A DNA stretch of 64,000 nucleotides from Diphasiastrum complanatum. Lineage: Eukaryota > Streptophyta > Lycopodiopsida > Lycopodiales > Lycopodiaceae. Numbering within the stretch: position 1 is the first letter of the stretch; every line of letters starts with the position of its first letter. The notes beneath the pieces were generated by a model. That model searched no databases. It was given only the letters and a program-made list of their open reading frames with translations, and was not told the origin of the DNA. The translations under genes and the position numbers were made by a program. This document shows positions 47,501-59,894 of this stretch, piece after piece. The stretch is from contig CM055099.1 in the NCBI GenBank assembly GCA_029204225.1, positions 52,033,298 to 52,097,297 of the forward strand, written 5' to 3'.

Positions 47501-50500
47501 GCAGAAGTAAATGTGCAGGTTTGTCTCCAATCATGTTGCGGCTGGGAGGAACCTTGCAAGATAAACTTGTGTATCAACTTGGCAACATTCAAAGTCCTTG
47601 TCTTCCTTTTGTGAAACAATCAGCACTTTTCGGGTTCTCTGATGGATGCCTCCCTATGTCACGTTGGGATGCTTTGAATAAGTTCTTTCAAAAGACAGGG
47701 TAACTTGAAAAACAGACTTCACATGAACCTAACATTGCATTTTGGTTTTTCTTACTATACAAGTGACAATCTCCAAGCATAATGCTGATCATGCTTTCAC
47801 TTCATAGGATTGATTTTAGGATAAATGTAAGCTGCATAATCTCTACTCTACATGCAGAGTGCTGATAGCCTTTGGCCTGAATGCCCTGTATGGAAGAGAG
47901 ACAAATACTTCTCAGCGGTGGGACTCCAGCAATGCTCGTGATTTTATAAACTATACTGCCAGCAAAGGGTACCCAATCCAAGCATGGGAACTGGGTTAGT
48001 ATAGTAGCCCTAGATGCAGTTTCTGATACTTTGTTTACTGTGATCATGAGAAAGTTAACGAAATGAGTTGCTCTTTTCTCCTTGTAAACAATTTGATGGT
48101 CAACGAGAACTAAAATTTGATATGATATCAAATAGAGAACAAATTCACAACACAAAGCCAAGACCATAGCTCTCTTTCATAAGATTTATCAACATTCCAA
48201 TCACTATTGTATTTGTTACAGGAAACGAACTTAGTGGATCTGGAGTGGGTACAAGCATACCTGTTTCACAGTATGCAACTGATATGAAGACGCTACGAGC
48301 CATCGTTGATACGATCTACTCAGGCTGGGGTAACAAACCTCTAGTGGTGGCACCAGATGGCTTCTTTGATGCAAATTGGTTTCAGCAGCTTCTCCAACGC
48401 ACGGGATCGAAAGTCGTAGATGTTCTCACTTTTCACATCTATAACCTTGGACCAGGTTTCATCATAAACAAGCACCTCTTTCTGTTAGCAACATACACAC
48501 ACACACACACACACACACAGTTTATCTTGAATCGAGATAAGAACAGGAAAAACTGATCATGTGATGGAGCTTCTTTCTACATTCCATTCTGCTGTCACTA
48601 ATAGAAACATGTGTAATCAGGTGTGAGCACAGACTTGGTTGATAAGATACTCAATCCGTCATATCTCAGCCAAGCAGCAGGGACATTTCAATCCACGAAA
48701 CAAATTCTACAAAACTCTGGACCATGGGCACAAGCCTGGGTTGGTGAAGCTGGAGGAGCTTATAACAGTGGGCATCATTTAGTCACAGATGCATTTGTTT
48801 TTGGCTTCTGGTACGACCATTTCATTTGTCAACTAAATAAACTCAAATTCCTGCTGAATGCCCATGATAAGAAATCTTCCATTATCTCAAGTTTCAAAAT
48901 TGCAGTTGGAACAACTTGGTTAATTAAATAATAATAAAATAAAATAATAGTATTATTAATAAAATAATTATAATACAAAAACCTGAATACTGGTATACGA
49001 CCACGTGGACGTGGGCATGCACAATAATGAACTGACACCGTTTCTAGTTTGTACTCTCACGTCACATTCTTGGTTACTGAAGAAGTGCGTCATAAATCAT
49101 CAGCGCATTTATAAATACCACACATAAACAGTCTTTTGGAAAAGTACTTTGCAGTAGAATGCACAAGTACTAAGAAATATTTTCTTAAGCTTGGCAGGTA
49201 TTTAGATCAGCTAGGCACGGCCGCCAAATATGATACCAAAGTCTACTGCAGACAAAGCCTGATAGGCGGCAACTATGGTCTCCTTGATCACACTACTTTT
49301 CAGCCCAATCCAGATTATTACAGGTAAGTAGGTCGCTTCTGTGCTTTCAAAGTGAAGCTAGTTAGCTTAGATTAAATGCTCTGTATAAAAGAGATTAAAG
49401 TAAGCATCTTCAGATATGTGATGAAATGAAGATAACATATACAATGTTGCCACCATATATGCCCATACATTGTACAAGTGTTTGAAGTATGCCACACCTG
49501 TACACCACAGAATATAGGGATTCACTACGAATATGTGCAATCTTTACACAAAAGTATTTCCTGATGCTTGTTTTATTTAAAAATTTGAACCGGCCAGTGT
49601 TGCATATATATGGGGGAATGCATTTCACCCAACTCTATGTTTCCCTAATTAGGGAAAGCCCTGGTGAAACATCTCCCATAACAATATGCATATCATTTTT
49701 TTAAATCCAAATTTGACCTGTTTTAACGATTTCGAGCAGTCTCATTGGCTTCATTTCAACAGAGTCCCTCTCCCTTGGAGTGCTAGTAGCTTTCTTTTTC
49801 CTTTCTCCCTCTCTTCCACATGCACTGTAGTACACTTAAGAAACGATGTTGTGATGGGGTGAAAAACTAAAAGTTTGAGAAGTAAGAAAGCGTGCAAGCA
49901 ATGTGTTGTTATGTTATTAAACCCTAAGTGGCTAACGATTTGAAATATGTTCACGGTGAGTCATGGGTGCAGTGCCCTGTTATGGAAACAACTTATGGGT
50001 CCAGATGTGCTTTCTGCTTCTGTTAACGGAACTTCATATCTACGAGCCTACGCGCATTGCTCCAAAGGAGATTCGGTATGTATATTGTTGTAGAGTGCCC
50101 TATCTAGATAGCATACAATTTCACTTTCATGATATTTTTCAACTTGTTCTATTCCCTTATTTCCCTGATCTCTTCCAGAAATTGATATAAGATTTGTTCA
50201 CACATTTTGAATATCAATATTATGTAAAGAATTTGCATGGCCTATTGATGCATGTTTAGTCATGAGCTGCATTGAATCATGCGAGAATTTGCACTCATGA
50301 AATTATATGAAGAACATTGTGAATAGCCTGTTTAGTGTAATCCGCCTTATTTTACATTTTCGTACAAGCTGTTGATTGATTCTAGGGACACATTATGAGT
50401 AAGAAAAAGTGACATGAACTGCCAAAAAAGAATTTTCAGAAGCAGATTACAAGAAATTTTCCAAGCATATTACGCCCAATAAAAAATCAAAATATGTGGG

Positions 50501-51294
50501 CATCAAATCAATTTCAGCCATTGAAAAGGGACGGCCTTGCCATCCTTTACGCTTGGGAAAACATTTTCTGGGCACGGCACATTCTCTCTGGGTTTAACAG
50601 CCGTTTGAGTATGACCTTGCCATAAGGCCTTGCTACAATTTTACAGCCATTTTACCCGCTGGAGAGGTCACTAAGTGATCCATTCCACACGCTTTTTATT
50701 GTTAGGGACAAGTTGTATACTATGAGCTTTACAGATGAACAGATTAATTTTTGGTCCCAAAATAATTGGCATGTTGGTGAAGACTTGAGTTAGGTGTTTG
50801 ATTTCAATCGGCAACACAAATACATATACGAGAAAAGAAAATTCAAGTTCTGACTCTACTTTGGTGTATATATGTTTTTTGTGTAGCAATCAATCACAGT
50901 GCTGCTACTAAATCTAAGCAACTCCACACAATATATAGTCAAGATATCCTTCTCTGATGTCACGCTAAGGGGTGTGAACCTAAATTCAAATTCTCAATCC
51001 AGTTCAAAGGCTGCTTCAGCCGGAGCTGCAGGCAAGATGGACAAAGCCACTAACACTTCTGCGAACACACAAAGGCTAGAGTACCATTTGACCGCACCCA
51101 AAGGCAACCTGAACAGTCAAGAAGTCCAGCTAAACGGCATTATACTGCAAATCAACGCTGATGGCAACTTACCTGTACTGAAGCCGGCAACAGTGGATGC
51201 TTCTGAGCTGCTAATAGTGGCTCCCACTTCCATTGTGTTCTTGCAGCTGCCAGGCATCTCACTCCCTGCTTGCACTCAGGCAGCAAGCTCTTGA
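41584..51294 (+). CDS. Heparanase-like GH79 glycosidase
   Basis: Nine exons with consistent phases: 41584-41856, 44675-44711, 47519-47699, 47858-47994, 48222-48455, 48621-48810, 49198-49323, 49973-50075, 50887-51294. They give 562 residues, normal for plant heparanase-like proteins. The ATG context (GCAAATGGCG) is good. A hydrophobic signal sequence lies at about residues 20-36 (INWLFVILTIVSS). The family motifs are CATLDWWPPEKCDYGTCSWG, LRLGGTLQDKLVY, WELGNELSG with proton donor Glu212, GEAGGAYNSG with nucleophile Glu330, and VYCRQSLIGGNYGLL. Introns 1 and 2 are each about 2.8 kb. Plant GH79 enzymes of this group are secreted beta-glucuronidases thought to trim arabinogalactan proteins in the wall; that activity is inferred here. 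No break or missing key residue was seen. Confidence 0.95.
45107..45240 (+). repeat. Intronic tandem pair, ~70 bp period
   Basis: In intron 2 of the GH79 gene, ATAGCACATTT, then GACAAT, AACTGGCCTAT and TTAGAATTTGGAGAAG occur twice (from 45107 and from 45176) with a few changes and one small indel. Confidence 0.85.
48495..48519 (+). repeat. (AC)n microsatellite in GH79 intron
   Basis: About 12 AC units just after exon 5 of the GH79 gene. Confidence 0.95.
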
Positions 51295-51302
51295 TCCACC
51301 AT

Positions 51303-51344
51303 CTCTCTCTCTCTCTCTCTCTCACTCCCCGCTTGCACTCTGGC

Positions 51345-51380
<36 letters not shown>

Positions 51381-51440
51381 TCATTCATATTATTCAAAAA
51401 GCATTCATTCATTTTAGCACCTTTCACACACACACACACG
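51303..51440 (+). repeat. CT and CA microsatellites after GH79 stop
   Basis: Two CT tracts (51303-51322 and 51346-51376) are separated by a copy of the preceding CACTCCCTGCTTGCACTC-type segment, which also occurs in the last coding codons at about 51270-51288. A CA tract follows at about 51427-51439. They lie immediately downstream of the stop codon, so probably in the 3' UTR. Confidence 0.85.
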
Positions 51441-51449
51441 TGCTCATAT

Positions 51450-54300
51450 TTTCTCGTTCTTTTTGGGCTGTGCTCATATGGTAGATGAGCTTCTTTTAGT
51501 CTACGTTCTCACACATTTTTTCATGTGCATATGTGATCTAACTTAGTGGTCACATATGGAGGGAACTAACACTTTCAATTACGTATAGACCACCACGTGG
51601 TTGAACTTACCACATATATATGGACAACTCGTAGTGAACAAACTTACATTACGAGTTACACACAAAAACACACACGACATGTAATGATGTCTTTACCCAT
51701 GTGCAGCAAAATTGGACTCGAAATATGGAAAGCAATGGTTAACCACTTGAGTTACCAACGGAGACTAGCATGAGATTTCCATGTGTGCTCATTCTTGACA
51801 AACTTGATCTTTCGATCACATCTCACATTGATTCTAATTCTCATAGTTTTTTGCACCTTCACTAGCTCAGTTTGCTTTAAGCTCTTGCTTTGTGATATTC
51901 TGAATGTTGGTAACATGTTGTGGTAGAAGCTGATTTCTACAACATTTCATGTATGAATCAGTGCTCGGGAAACCTCTTTTGAGTAATCCTCAAAAAACTT
52001 GCATTTTATAGTACTTCTCAGTTTTTTGAAGACTTTTACTTATAAAAAGGTATATAAAAAATCGTTAGACATTTTATCATACCAATTTTTTAGAAACTTG
52101 CCGGTTCCATTCCTATAGTTTGCCGATTTTCCTGAGCTCTGCTGTGAATCATTCCATGTGGATAAACTATGAAATATGCCAATAGCTTACTATTCAATTG
52201 AATATTTTCTCTATTCATGATGGTTTGTTTGTTTATTCTACTTGTTTTAGATTCAATTGTTTGCCAAGTTAGTTCACTTCGGAGGTTTACATGTGTATGC
52301 GACACTAATAGTAACCATATAAAATGGTATTTATCATGAATACTTACATGCCTCATGGCCAAAATCAGATGCATGCAGAAAAAGGTAGCATTGATGACCT
52401 AAAACCTAAAATGGGTGTATTTTGTAAAAATGCCTCTTAAGCACTCTGATAAACAAACAATACTAACCAAAAAGTGCTTCTCATAATATCTAAAATTTTG
52501 TGTAAATAATGCCAATCTTCATCAAACTCTAGTATGTTCACCTTGTTGATCTTGGCCAAATAACTTTGCTTGTCAATGTCTAAATGCATAGCTCAAACAA
52601 CATTTAAGCCATCCTCAACTTTATAATATGCCAAAATAACCTATAAAGGCAATACTATTTTGCAATACAAATCTTGGTTGGGCATCCAAGAACATCAAAA
52701 CTAGTGATATGAATGAAATCCAAGCAAGGTGGTACTACTAGATTATTAGCTTATGTAATGAGCATGAGTCATTAAAACATGGTAATGAGTAGGCAGCTTA
52801 TGGTTGATTTACATTGATTTGAATCTCAACAACCATAGTAGTAATGCTACTTTGATTTGAAATTGTGTTTTTTACTTGCCCATAAGAAGAAATATTTTTC
52901 AATACATCAACATCAATGGAATCTTTATAATCATGAGATTCTTTCCAAATCACATTCAATTAATTATCAAATCACATAAGCTGATAGATCTTGTTCTTAG
53001 CATTCCGGAAGTACTGATTTTTTCAATTTGGATCAATATCAAGGTAGTTATCATCAATTTAGTAAAGATGTATCAAAATTGGCAGAACTTCAAAGTTTTC
53101 CTTTGTGAAATTATCTTTTTTCACTGTTTTCATTTTGAAGGCTCACAAATTTCTTTCTTTAAAAAAATACAAAAAAGATGTGGTATTGTACCACAAAGGC
53201 CTTGCCATGTCATAATAGCATGAATCCTATAATTTTAGGATTTGTTTAAAGTATTTTTTATATTGTTGTGGTAAATTATTTTGTAGTTTCAAAATTTGGA
53301 TAGTAGTTTGTTGCAAGGTTTTAACAAACATTTGAATGCTAGATGATATCTATAATATTTGTTATTTATTTTAGAAGTTAATTCATTGTAAGTTTTGTAC
53401 AAAGTTGTTTTTTAGAGAAAGATGTTGATTCCATTATTGTACTTGTTGGCTTTTTCAAACAATGGCCCAAGTTTGAATTAATTAAAATCCTAATTAAAAA
53501 GTATTGAGCATTTTGGCCCATGAGTTGTTGAAGAGCCTAGATAAATTATTGTGTGTAATTAGTGTATATAATGATTTAATGTTTTAAGAAATTGATAAGA
53601 TTTGTAATTTTTATTAGTTTATGTAATGGGTTTATGTTTTGGTTATAAGTTATGGGATCTGGTAATAACCATAATTATGTTGTACGAAATATAGGTGAGG
53701 TGTTAGTGTGACGACTTATTTTGTGCAATGAACTGATATTTTGATTTTGTAAAATGTGCATGATCTTGACTAGCTTGTATTTTATTATTAAAAAGTGATA
53801 TTAAGTTTTTATGATTTTTGAACATAGATTTAAAAGTTACAAATTGATAAGCTAAAACTTGAAGTAAAATTGCATTTTTTTCAACCTGATGGATCAAATG
53901 AAGTTCAAGGTATAAGTGAAAGACAATTTAAGACAAAATGTGAAGTTATAGAAGTTGATCTTGATATGAATGAGTTGGACTATTATCAATCGTCTTTTGT
54001 GGGACTTGAGATTGTACCAAAGTCATATTGTTACTTTCATTAGAGCTTCTGCAAAACTTATTTTTTGGCTTTGAATTTGTCGAGGAAGAAGACTTTTTTA
54101 AGTTCTTATTGTTTGTGCTAATCGAAATTTTCTTCTCGTCGCTTGCCAAATCATTGTCTTCATTCAAACCTATAGAACAATTTTACCACACGTGATGAAG
54201 ATTAGCAAGCGCAATCTTTAGTTTGAATAATCATGTTTTGACATTCATAATTTTTATTTACAAAAGTCCATATTAATCACGATTAAGTTGTAGAATATTT
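51450..54300. other. AT-rich DNA, no gene recognised
   Basis: Strongly AT-rich with stops in all frames. Frames at 52090-52374 (-), 52876-53223 (+) and 53946-54167 (-) have no recognisable motif; the last is Ser/Lys/Asn-rich low complexity. Probably old repeat sequence. Confidence 0.45.
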
Positions 54301-54307
54301 TAGTATT

Positions 54308-54575
54308 TAAGAATATTCAAAATCAATATTCACGATCAATATTCACAACATGTATTCACAATATTCACGTATCTCATAATATACGTCTCTCAATATTCAC
54401 AATTTCACATCAATATTCATGATTTGTATTCACAATGTTCACGATCAGTATTCACAATATTCACGATCACTATTCACAACATTCACGATGAAAATTTCGA
54501 AATCTCAGTTTCTCAGGATCTCAATTTGTCAGAATCTCAGTTTCTCAGTTTCTCAATATTCGCAATCTCAACGCT
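54308..54575 (+). repeat. Degenerate minisatellite (ATATTCACGATC family)
   Basis: About ten to fifteen irregular copies of a 12-20 bp motif, (A/G)TATTCACAA or TATTCACGATCA, run from 54308 to about 54490. They are followed by an array of TCTCAGTTTCTCAG or TCTCAATTT units to about 54575. Confidence 0.85.
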
Positions 54576-54888
54576 TACAAACCATCAATAAAGTAATCTT
54601 CAAGACGACATCTCTAAAAATTCGATCATTTGTTCATCCAATATGGAAGACATTGTCTATATGTCCTGCAAAACAAAACACAATCGCAAAATTATGATTT
54701 GATAGAGATCAGTTTTTATTGGTGAAAACTTGTTGATGAATTATATCTGTCACAAAAGGTGTAATAACTACAATTTCATAGTTCAATCAAACAAAACACA
54801 ATATTTGAGCTTTGACCATATTGATACTATTTAAGACATTGACCACATAATATGCTTTAACTTTCACTTTGTTACAAACTTCATTGAT

Positions 54889-55135
54889 CGACCTGAACAC
54901 ATAGTATTGCCTTTGCAAGGCAAGGCCAAAAAGCTAAGTTATCGTGCGAAACAAAAGCTTAGCCACTTGGATGCATGTAGAAAAGAAGAGGAGACTTTAC
55001 TTGTAGTTTTTGGTTAATCGTCAACTTATTCCATGCTACAAAAAAGGCACATGAAGCAGCAAGAACACACTTGAGACTTTAAAATGAACCTCAACACATA
55101 GAATTGCCTTTGCAAGGCAAGGCCCAAAAGCCATA
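54889..55135 (+). repeat. Direct repeat pair ~198 bp apart
   Basis: ACACATAG, one to two variable bases, then TTGCCTTTGCAAGGCAAGGC and an AAAAGC-type end occur at about 54892 and about 55090. The block contains the short palindrome GCCTTTGCAAGGC. Confidence 0.8.
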
Positions 55136-55336
55136 AGAGTTACTATAGAAAGGCTCAAAGAGTTAGATTCAACCTTAAAGCTACAGCCACCACCTCAAAA
55201 TAAAGACTAAAGATAGGTTAGCACAAGAGTTATCATAGAAAATGAGACCAACTAGCAGCTTATTTGAAAAATATGACAATTTCATGATAATAGAACACCT
55301 ATATCTCATGTGTCGGAAGTCATGAGCTTGCCCGAA

Positions 55337-55430
55337 TTGCATGGGAAAACCAAGTTCAACGGTTGCTTCTCTGCAATACTGGATTGCATGGGAAAACCAA
55401 GTTCAGCAGTTGCTTCTCTGCAATACTGAT
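55337..55430 (+). repeat. Two-copy tandem repeat, 47 bp period
   Basis: ATTGCATGGGAAAACCAAGT, then TCA and GTTGCTTCTCTGCAATACTG, occurs twice in immediate succession with two differences. Confidence 0.95.
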
Positions 55431-56148
55431 GCCATCATCCCGCACCTTCTTAATTCACGTTCCACAACATGTCTATAGCAGAGAATGATGCCATTTTTTA
55501 TCCACAATAAAGCCCGCCACATAGCTTGAGCCTGGAGGTGCAGCATGCAACAGAATAGGAGCTAAACCATCTAGAGAAATTCTTGCATGAGCATAAGGAA
55601 GAGGCCCAACAAAATGAGACTAGATCAGATCTGCATTTCCAGCTTCGAAATTGCGAGGCTCTCTAAATTGCACTAACTTGCACTGCTGATGGCCTAGCTG
55701 CCTTCATCTCGAGCAACATTCCAAGCAAATGGTTGCAACCCAAAAATTTATATATCAATGAAGGCAAGCTCAGAGGTATGTCAAGCCCGACCATCCAGAG
55801 CTTCAAAGAGCTAGAAGGCCGGCACCAGTTTGGTTGCTAGTATTCTGATGTATAGCTTTTGGTCAGAACTTGGCTACTTCTACAAATTATCCAAAGCTGC
55901 TTTTGCAGTTATAGGTTGAGGTGGATGATATAATGCTTGTTGTCGTTGCCATGCAGATTAGGTTATGTGGATGGGAATGATGAGGATAATAAATAAGCTC
56001 AAGTCGTTGCGTTTCTGCTCTCTTAGTGGCACTTAATACTCCGCATCTTCCCAGAGCAGCAAAAGCGTAAAAAATCATGTGGAACACACATTTAGCAAAG
56101 ATCAGAGACATCGATGTTGCTCATATGATCTACACACAGATGCAGACT

Positions 56149-56150
<2 letters not shown>

Positions 56151-56204
<54 letters not shown>

Positions 56205-56262
56205 GAGCGAGAGCGCATGTAACTAAACAAGAATGTATTGAATAAGCACAGTGATGGATAGG
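56151..56262 (+). repeat. (GA)n tract with conserved right flank, copy 1
   Basis: About 50 bp of GA repeat, then interrupted GCGAGAGCGAGAGCG, then ATGTAACTAAACAAGAATGT followed by ATTGAATAAGCACAGTGATGGA. The same right flank follows the GA tract ending at 58230. Confidence 0.9.
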
Positions 56263-56269
56263 ACAGAGA

Positions 56270-57660
56270 CATGACTATGGCCACAACACTAGGTACTAGA
56301 GCACCTCCGTGCTATGCTAGCCCCCATGGATATCCCGTAACCGTTTTCCAGGAGTCCAAGCACCGAACAACTTGGGCAAATCCATGCCATTCAAGTGTAC
56401 CATGGTTGATCCTATATGACTATATGAGTACGTGATTTTACATATAATAACCGGACTCAGGATGCAAGAGAAATTTATTTAACAAAAACCACAAGCTCAT
56501 ATCTACTTTACCGTACATAAGATCAGACTTTTCTAAAGTTATTAGCTACTACCATTATAGAAAGCATTTGCAGTATTATCATGCATGGATAAGATTTTTC
56601 GTAGTAACGAGTAAGGCTACCCACCGTATTGGTGAAGTTCCATATAGCATCATACCTGAATAATAGGCGAAGTCATCTCTTGCGAACTATCCATCTTCAG
56701 CTATTTTAACAAATCACCTATGTGCTAGAAGATTCAAACCGAAAGTATTGTGTTACGTATAGAGTACTTCTACCAACCTCATAGTCTTTATCAATAGCTA
56801 ATCCATCATCTTCCCGCAGATTATTAACTTATCATTCGACTTTTCAAGAGAATTTCATTCCCCACAATATCCACAATATACAGATTATCATTTTTTGTGC
56901 ACACGTCTTCTTAGGATGATACTATCAAGCCAAGCTTTCTTCATGCTACATTCTTTAGAAGCCATTATACTTTTTATCAGAGGCAACTATCATCATAGTT
57001 TCTATCATTCTACCAGAGCAATCAATCATAGCAAGTTACAGCCAATGGAGTATAGAAAGAGTACTCTTATCAACCACATATAAGCTATCACCACTGGTAT
57101 CATCGGAATCTATATGGAAGGACAGCGGTCCATCGCACTTTTGCTATCATTCCATACTAAAAAATGCGTGGAGTTATGCTTGCATGCAAGGCATTGCTAA
57201 ATCTCAGTAGCACAATGAATGTTTTTTCCAAAACCTAGTGCTGGCCAGTGGCCAATTCCACTACAGAAAGAGCACTGGCCAGTGACTATACATTATTAAT
57301 AAAAAGTGATTTTTATTGCCAACATCTGGATTGCTGTCCAGCGCCAACCATAGATCAACAGAGGTTGAAAAAATACCTATAAGAATGTCCACTACTGCTC
57401 CTTGAGGCAGCGCTTGATTGTAAGAGTATCCAATCGCAGTTTTGCAAGCTAATACTTGCTACTACACAACAGTAATCACATCAAGTAGTAATCATCCATT
57501 CCTAATCATAAAGCACAACATACATCCTTCATTATCAATGAGCTACCATTCCTCAAATCACTCTCACCTTAGTTTGCAGTATCATTCACATGAATGCTCT
57601 TCCAGTAGCATTCTCAAGTTTTTCTCCTCAATTGCAATCATCGTAAGGTAGAGCACCAGG
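56270..57660. other. Unassigned DNA between GA tracts
   Basis: No coding content recognised. Contains many short ATCATC- and CATCAT-type patches but no clear array. The last 250 bases before the GA tract at 57672 are pyrimidine-rich on the plus strand. Confidence 0.4.
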
Positions 57661-57668
57661 AGAGCAGG

Positions 57669-57802
<134 letters not shown>

Positions 57803-58098
57803 TGAATAGGGTTGTGTGATTTCCCTCTTTATAGAACCGGAGGACACTTAGGTGTACTAAGTGCAAATTGCTGCTCACTGTTAGATTGAATGTCCATAAT
57901 GTGCACAGATCCTGGCCATTGAAAGATTCACAACTTTCCCACCATTTAGAAAAAAAAAGCTTTTTCTATTATGTGGGGTCTTTTATCATAGTAAGGCATT
58001 TTTTTCACCCCCACTAGTAAATAAGGTTAGTACGCGACGTTTGCATTCCACAGAGGCTTGCGAAGCAAATAAAGCGATATATGTATGTAACAGAGTCC

Positions 58099-58278
<180 letters not shown>

Positions 58279-58607
58279 CAGAAACACACAATTATTAAAG
58301 ATCAGACAGAGACAACGACACAGACCATATAATCTACATAAAGAGACAAATTATAGAGGCTGGTGGAGGACAACTACCTACAACAAAGGGAGGAATATGA
58401 TGATGGTGATGGCTATGAGCATGATGAGTAATCTCAAATCCTTGAGTTTGTGATCTCTGAGCGTTTGTGCTCTTGAGAAGCAACATATAAGACACATATA
58501 AAAGAATTGTAGCAGAATCCAGAATAACAACTAAAAGTGAAAGTGAATAGACTGATGCTACATATGGACTGAGCTTCAAAGTCTAATCAACCAGGGTCAC
58601 CCGAATA

Positions 58608-59830
58608 TCACTTGTGCTGTAAACTCGTCGCATGCCGCACATGCTGGCCCTCTGTAGACTCATGAACTTGGTGAGCCTGCTCTGTCGGTAGGCGTACCTT
58701 CAAGTGATACAGGTTTTCTCTTTGTCTGCCTTGTGTGATGAGCATACTGGAGCTGGCGTCAATCACATTGCATGTCTGATCTGTGAATGTCACATGCATG
58801 CCTGCATTTGTTATTCTAGCAACTGATAACAGATCTTTCTGTAGCATCGGCACATATAGGACGTCATCCAGTCTTCTATCTCTGCCATTGGTGCTCAGCC
58901 AAAGTGTTCTAGTGCCGCTTACTTCATGTCGTGATCCATATCCCAGAATGATATATCTGGAGGAGTCGGTTTGTTGAAAGTCGGCGATCATCTGCCTTGT
59001 CATCACAAAGTGCGACGTGGCTCCTGAGTCAAGAACTATGTCTTGAATGTCATATGTGGATGTTGCACATAAGTCAGTGCATAGGTAAGCAATGGAATTT
59101 CTGCTAGCTCGATCTTCAGCCATCTTTGAGGATTCAGTCTCCTCCACATATGATGTGTTGTTCGTGCTTTCCTTCCTGCTCTGCATCTTCTTGTTTCTTG
59201 GATTGTCATAGTAATCCATAGCTGCATGACCTTTCTTATAAAAATATATACACTCAATCCTTGGATTCAACCAGCATTTATCCATTGTGTGGCCGTCACA
59301 TCTACCTCTCTCACATGTCTTCTTGTCATTGCCTTGTTGTCTGTTCCTTCCTTTTGATCTGTTTCTTGGGTTCCCTGTTTCTGCTGGTTCTAATTTGATC
59401 TCTTTGTCGACTCCCTCTTAGGTTGAGCCTTCTTCTTCAAATGGTCTCTATTGTTGTAGAGAGCTTGATCAAACTCATTACTGTCGTCGTAGTGCTCTCT
59501 AGCTTCAACTTCTTCTTTGATGTCAATGACTGCCTTGTCGAAGGTCATTATAGGATCTTTAGCCAGCAATGTCCGGGTTGTCTGAAATGATCTCGGTAAG
59601 GAGTGTAGCAGGTAACTGAGCTACTTCTCTTGTGAGACTGCATGTTCTGCTATAGCATCGTATAGCGATGGGAATAGGTTCTTCATCCTCCTAACAAAGC
59701 TGGTGAGATCTTTGCCATCCCATCTTAGATAGGTAAGTTGATTTTCTAGATGCATTATCTGATTTCATGAATTGGTCTGAAATTTGCTGATGAGTGTATC
59801 CCACATCTAATTCATTCTTCACTAGGGCTA
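58608..59830 (-). mobile_element. Ty1/copia gag-protease fragment
   Basis: A 225-codon minus-strand frame (59285-58608) carries a degraded zinc knuckle (CIYFYKKGHAAMDYYDN, with two of the expected Cys replaced). It then has the retropepsin DSGATSHFV with intact catalytic Asp, then the DVLYVPMLQKDLLSV linker, and the start of GAG-pre-integrase (ENLYHLKVR). Further upstream on the same strand, 59285-59830 encodes a broken UBN2-type gag (RLKNLFPSLYDAIAEHAVS, then LLHSLPRSFQTT, then FDKAVIDIKEEVEAREHY). Integrase and RT are absent. Adjoins a gypsy fragment in the opposite orientation. Confidence 0.88.
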
Positions 59831-59894
59831 CCATCAAATTTACGTGATCCACGAACAGATGTCAATACTCAGTTGCACCATTGCCAAGAACCTT

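Noticed and set aside
51152-51488. ORFs over the CT repeat after the GH79 stop
   Set aside because: Shadows of the GH79 last exon and the microsatellite.
52876-53223. 115-codon plus-strand ORF
   Set aside because: AT-rich, Ile/Phe-heavy, no motif; the length is within chance for this composition.
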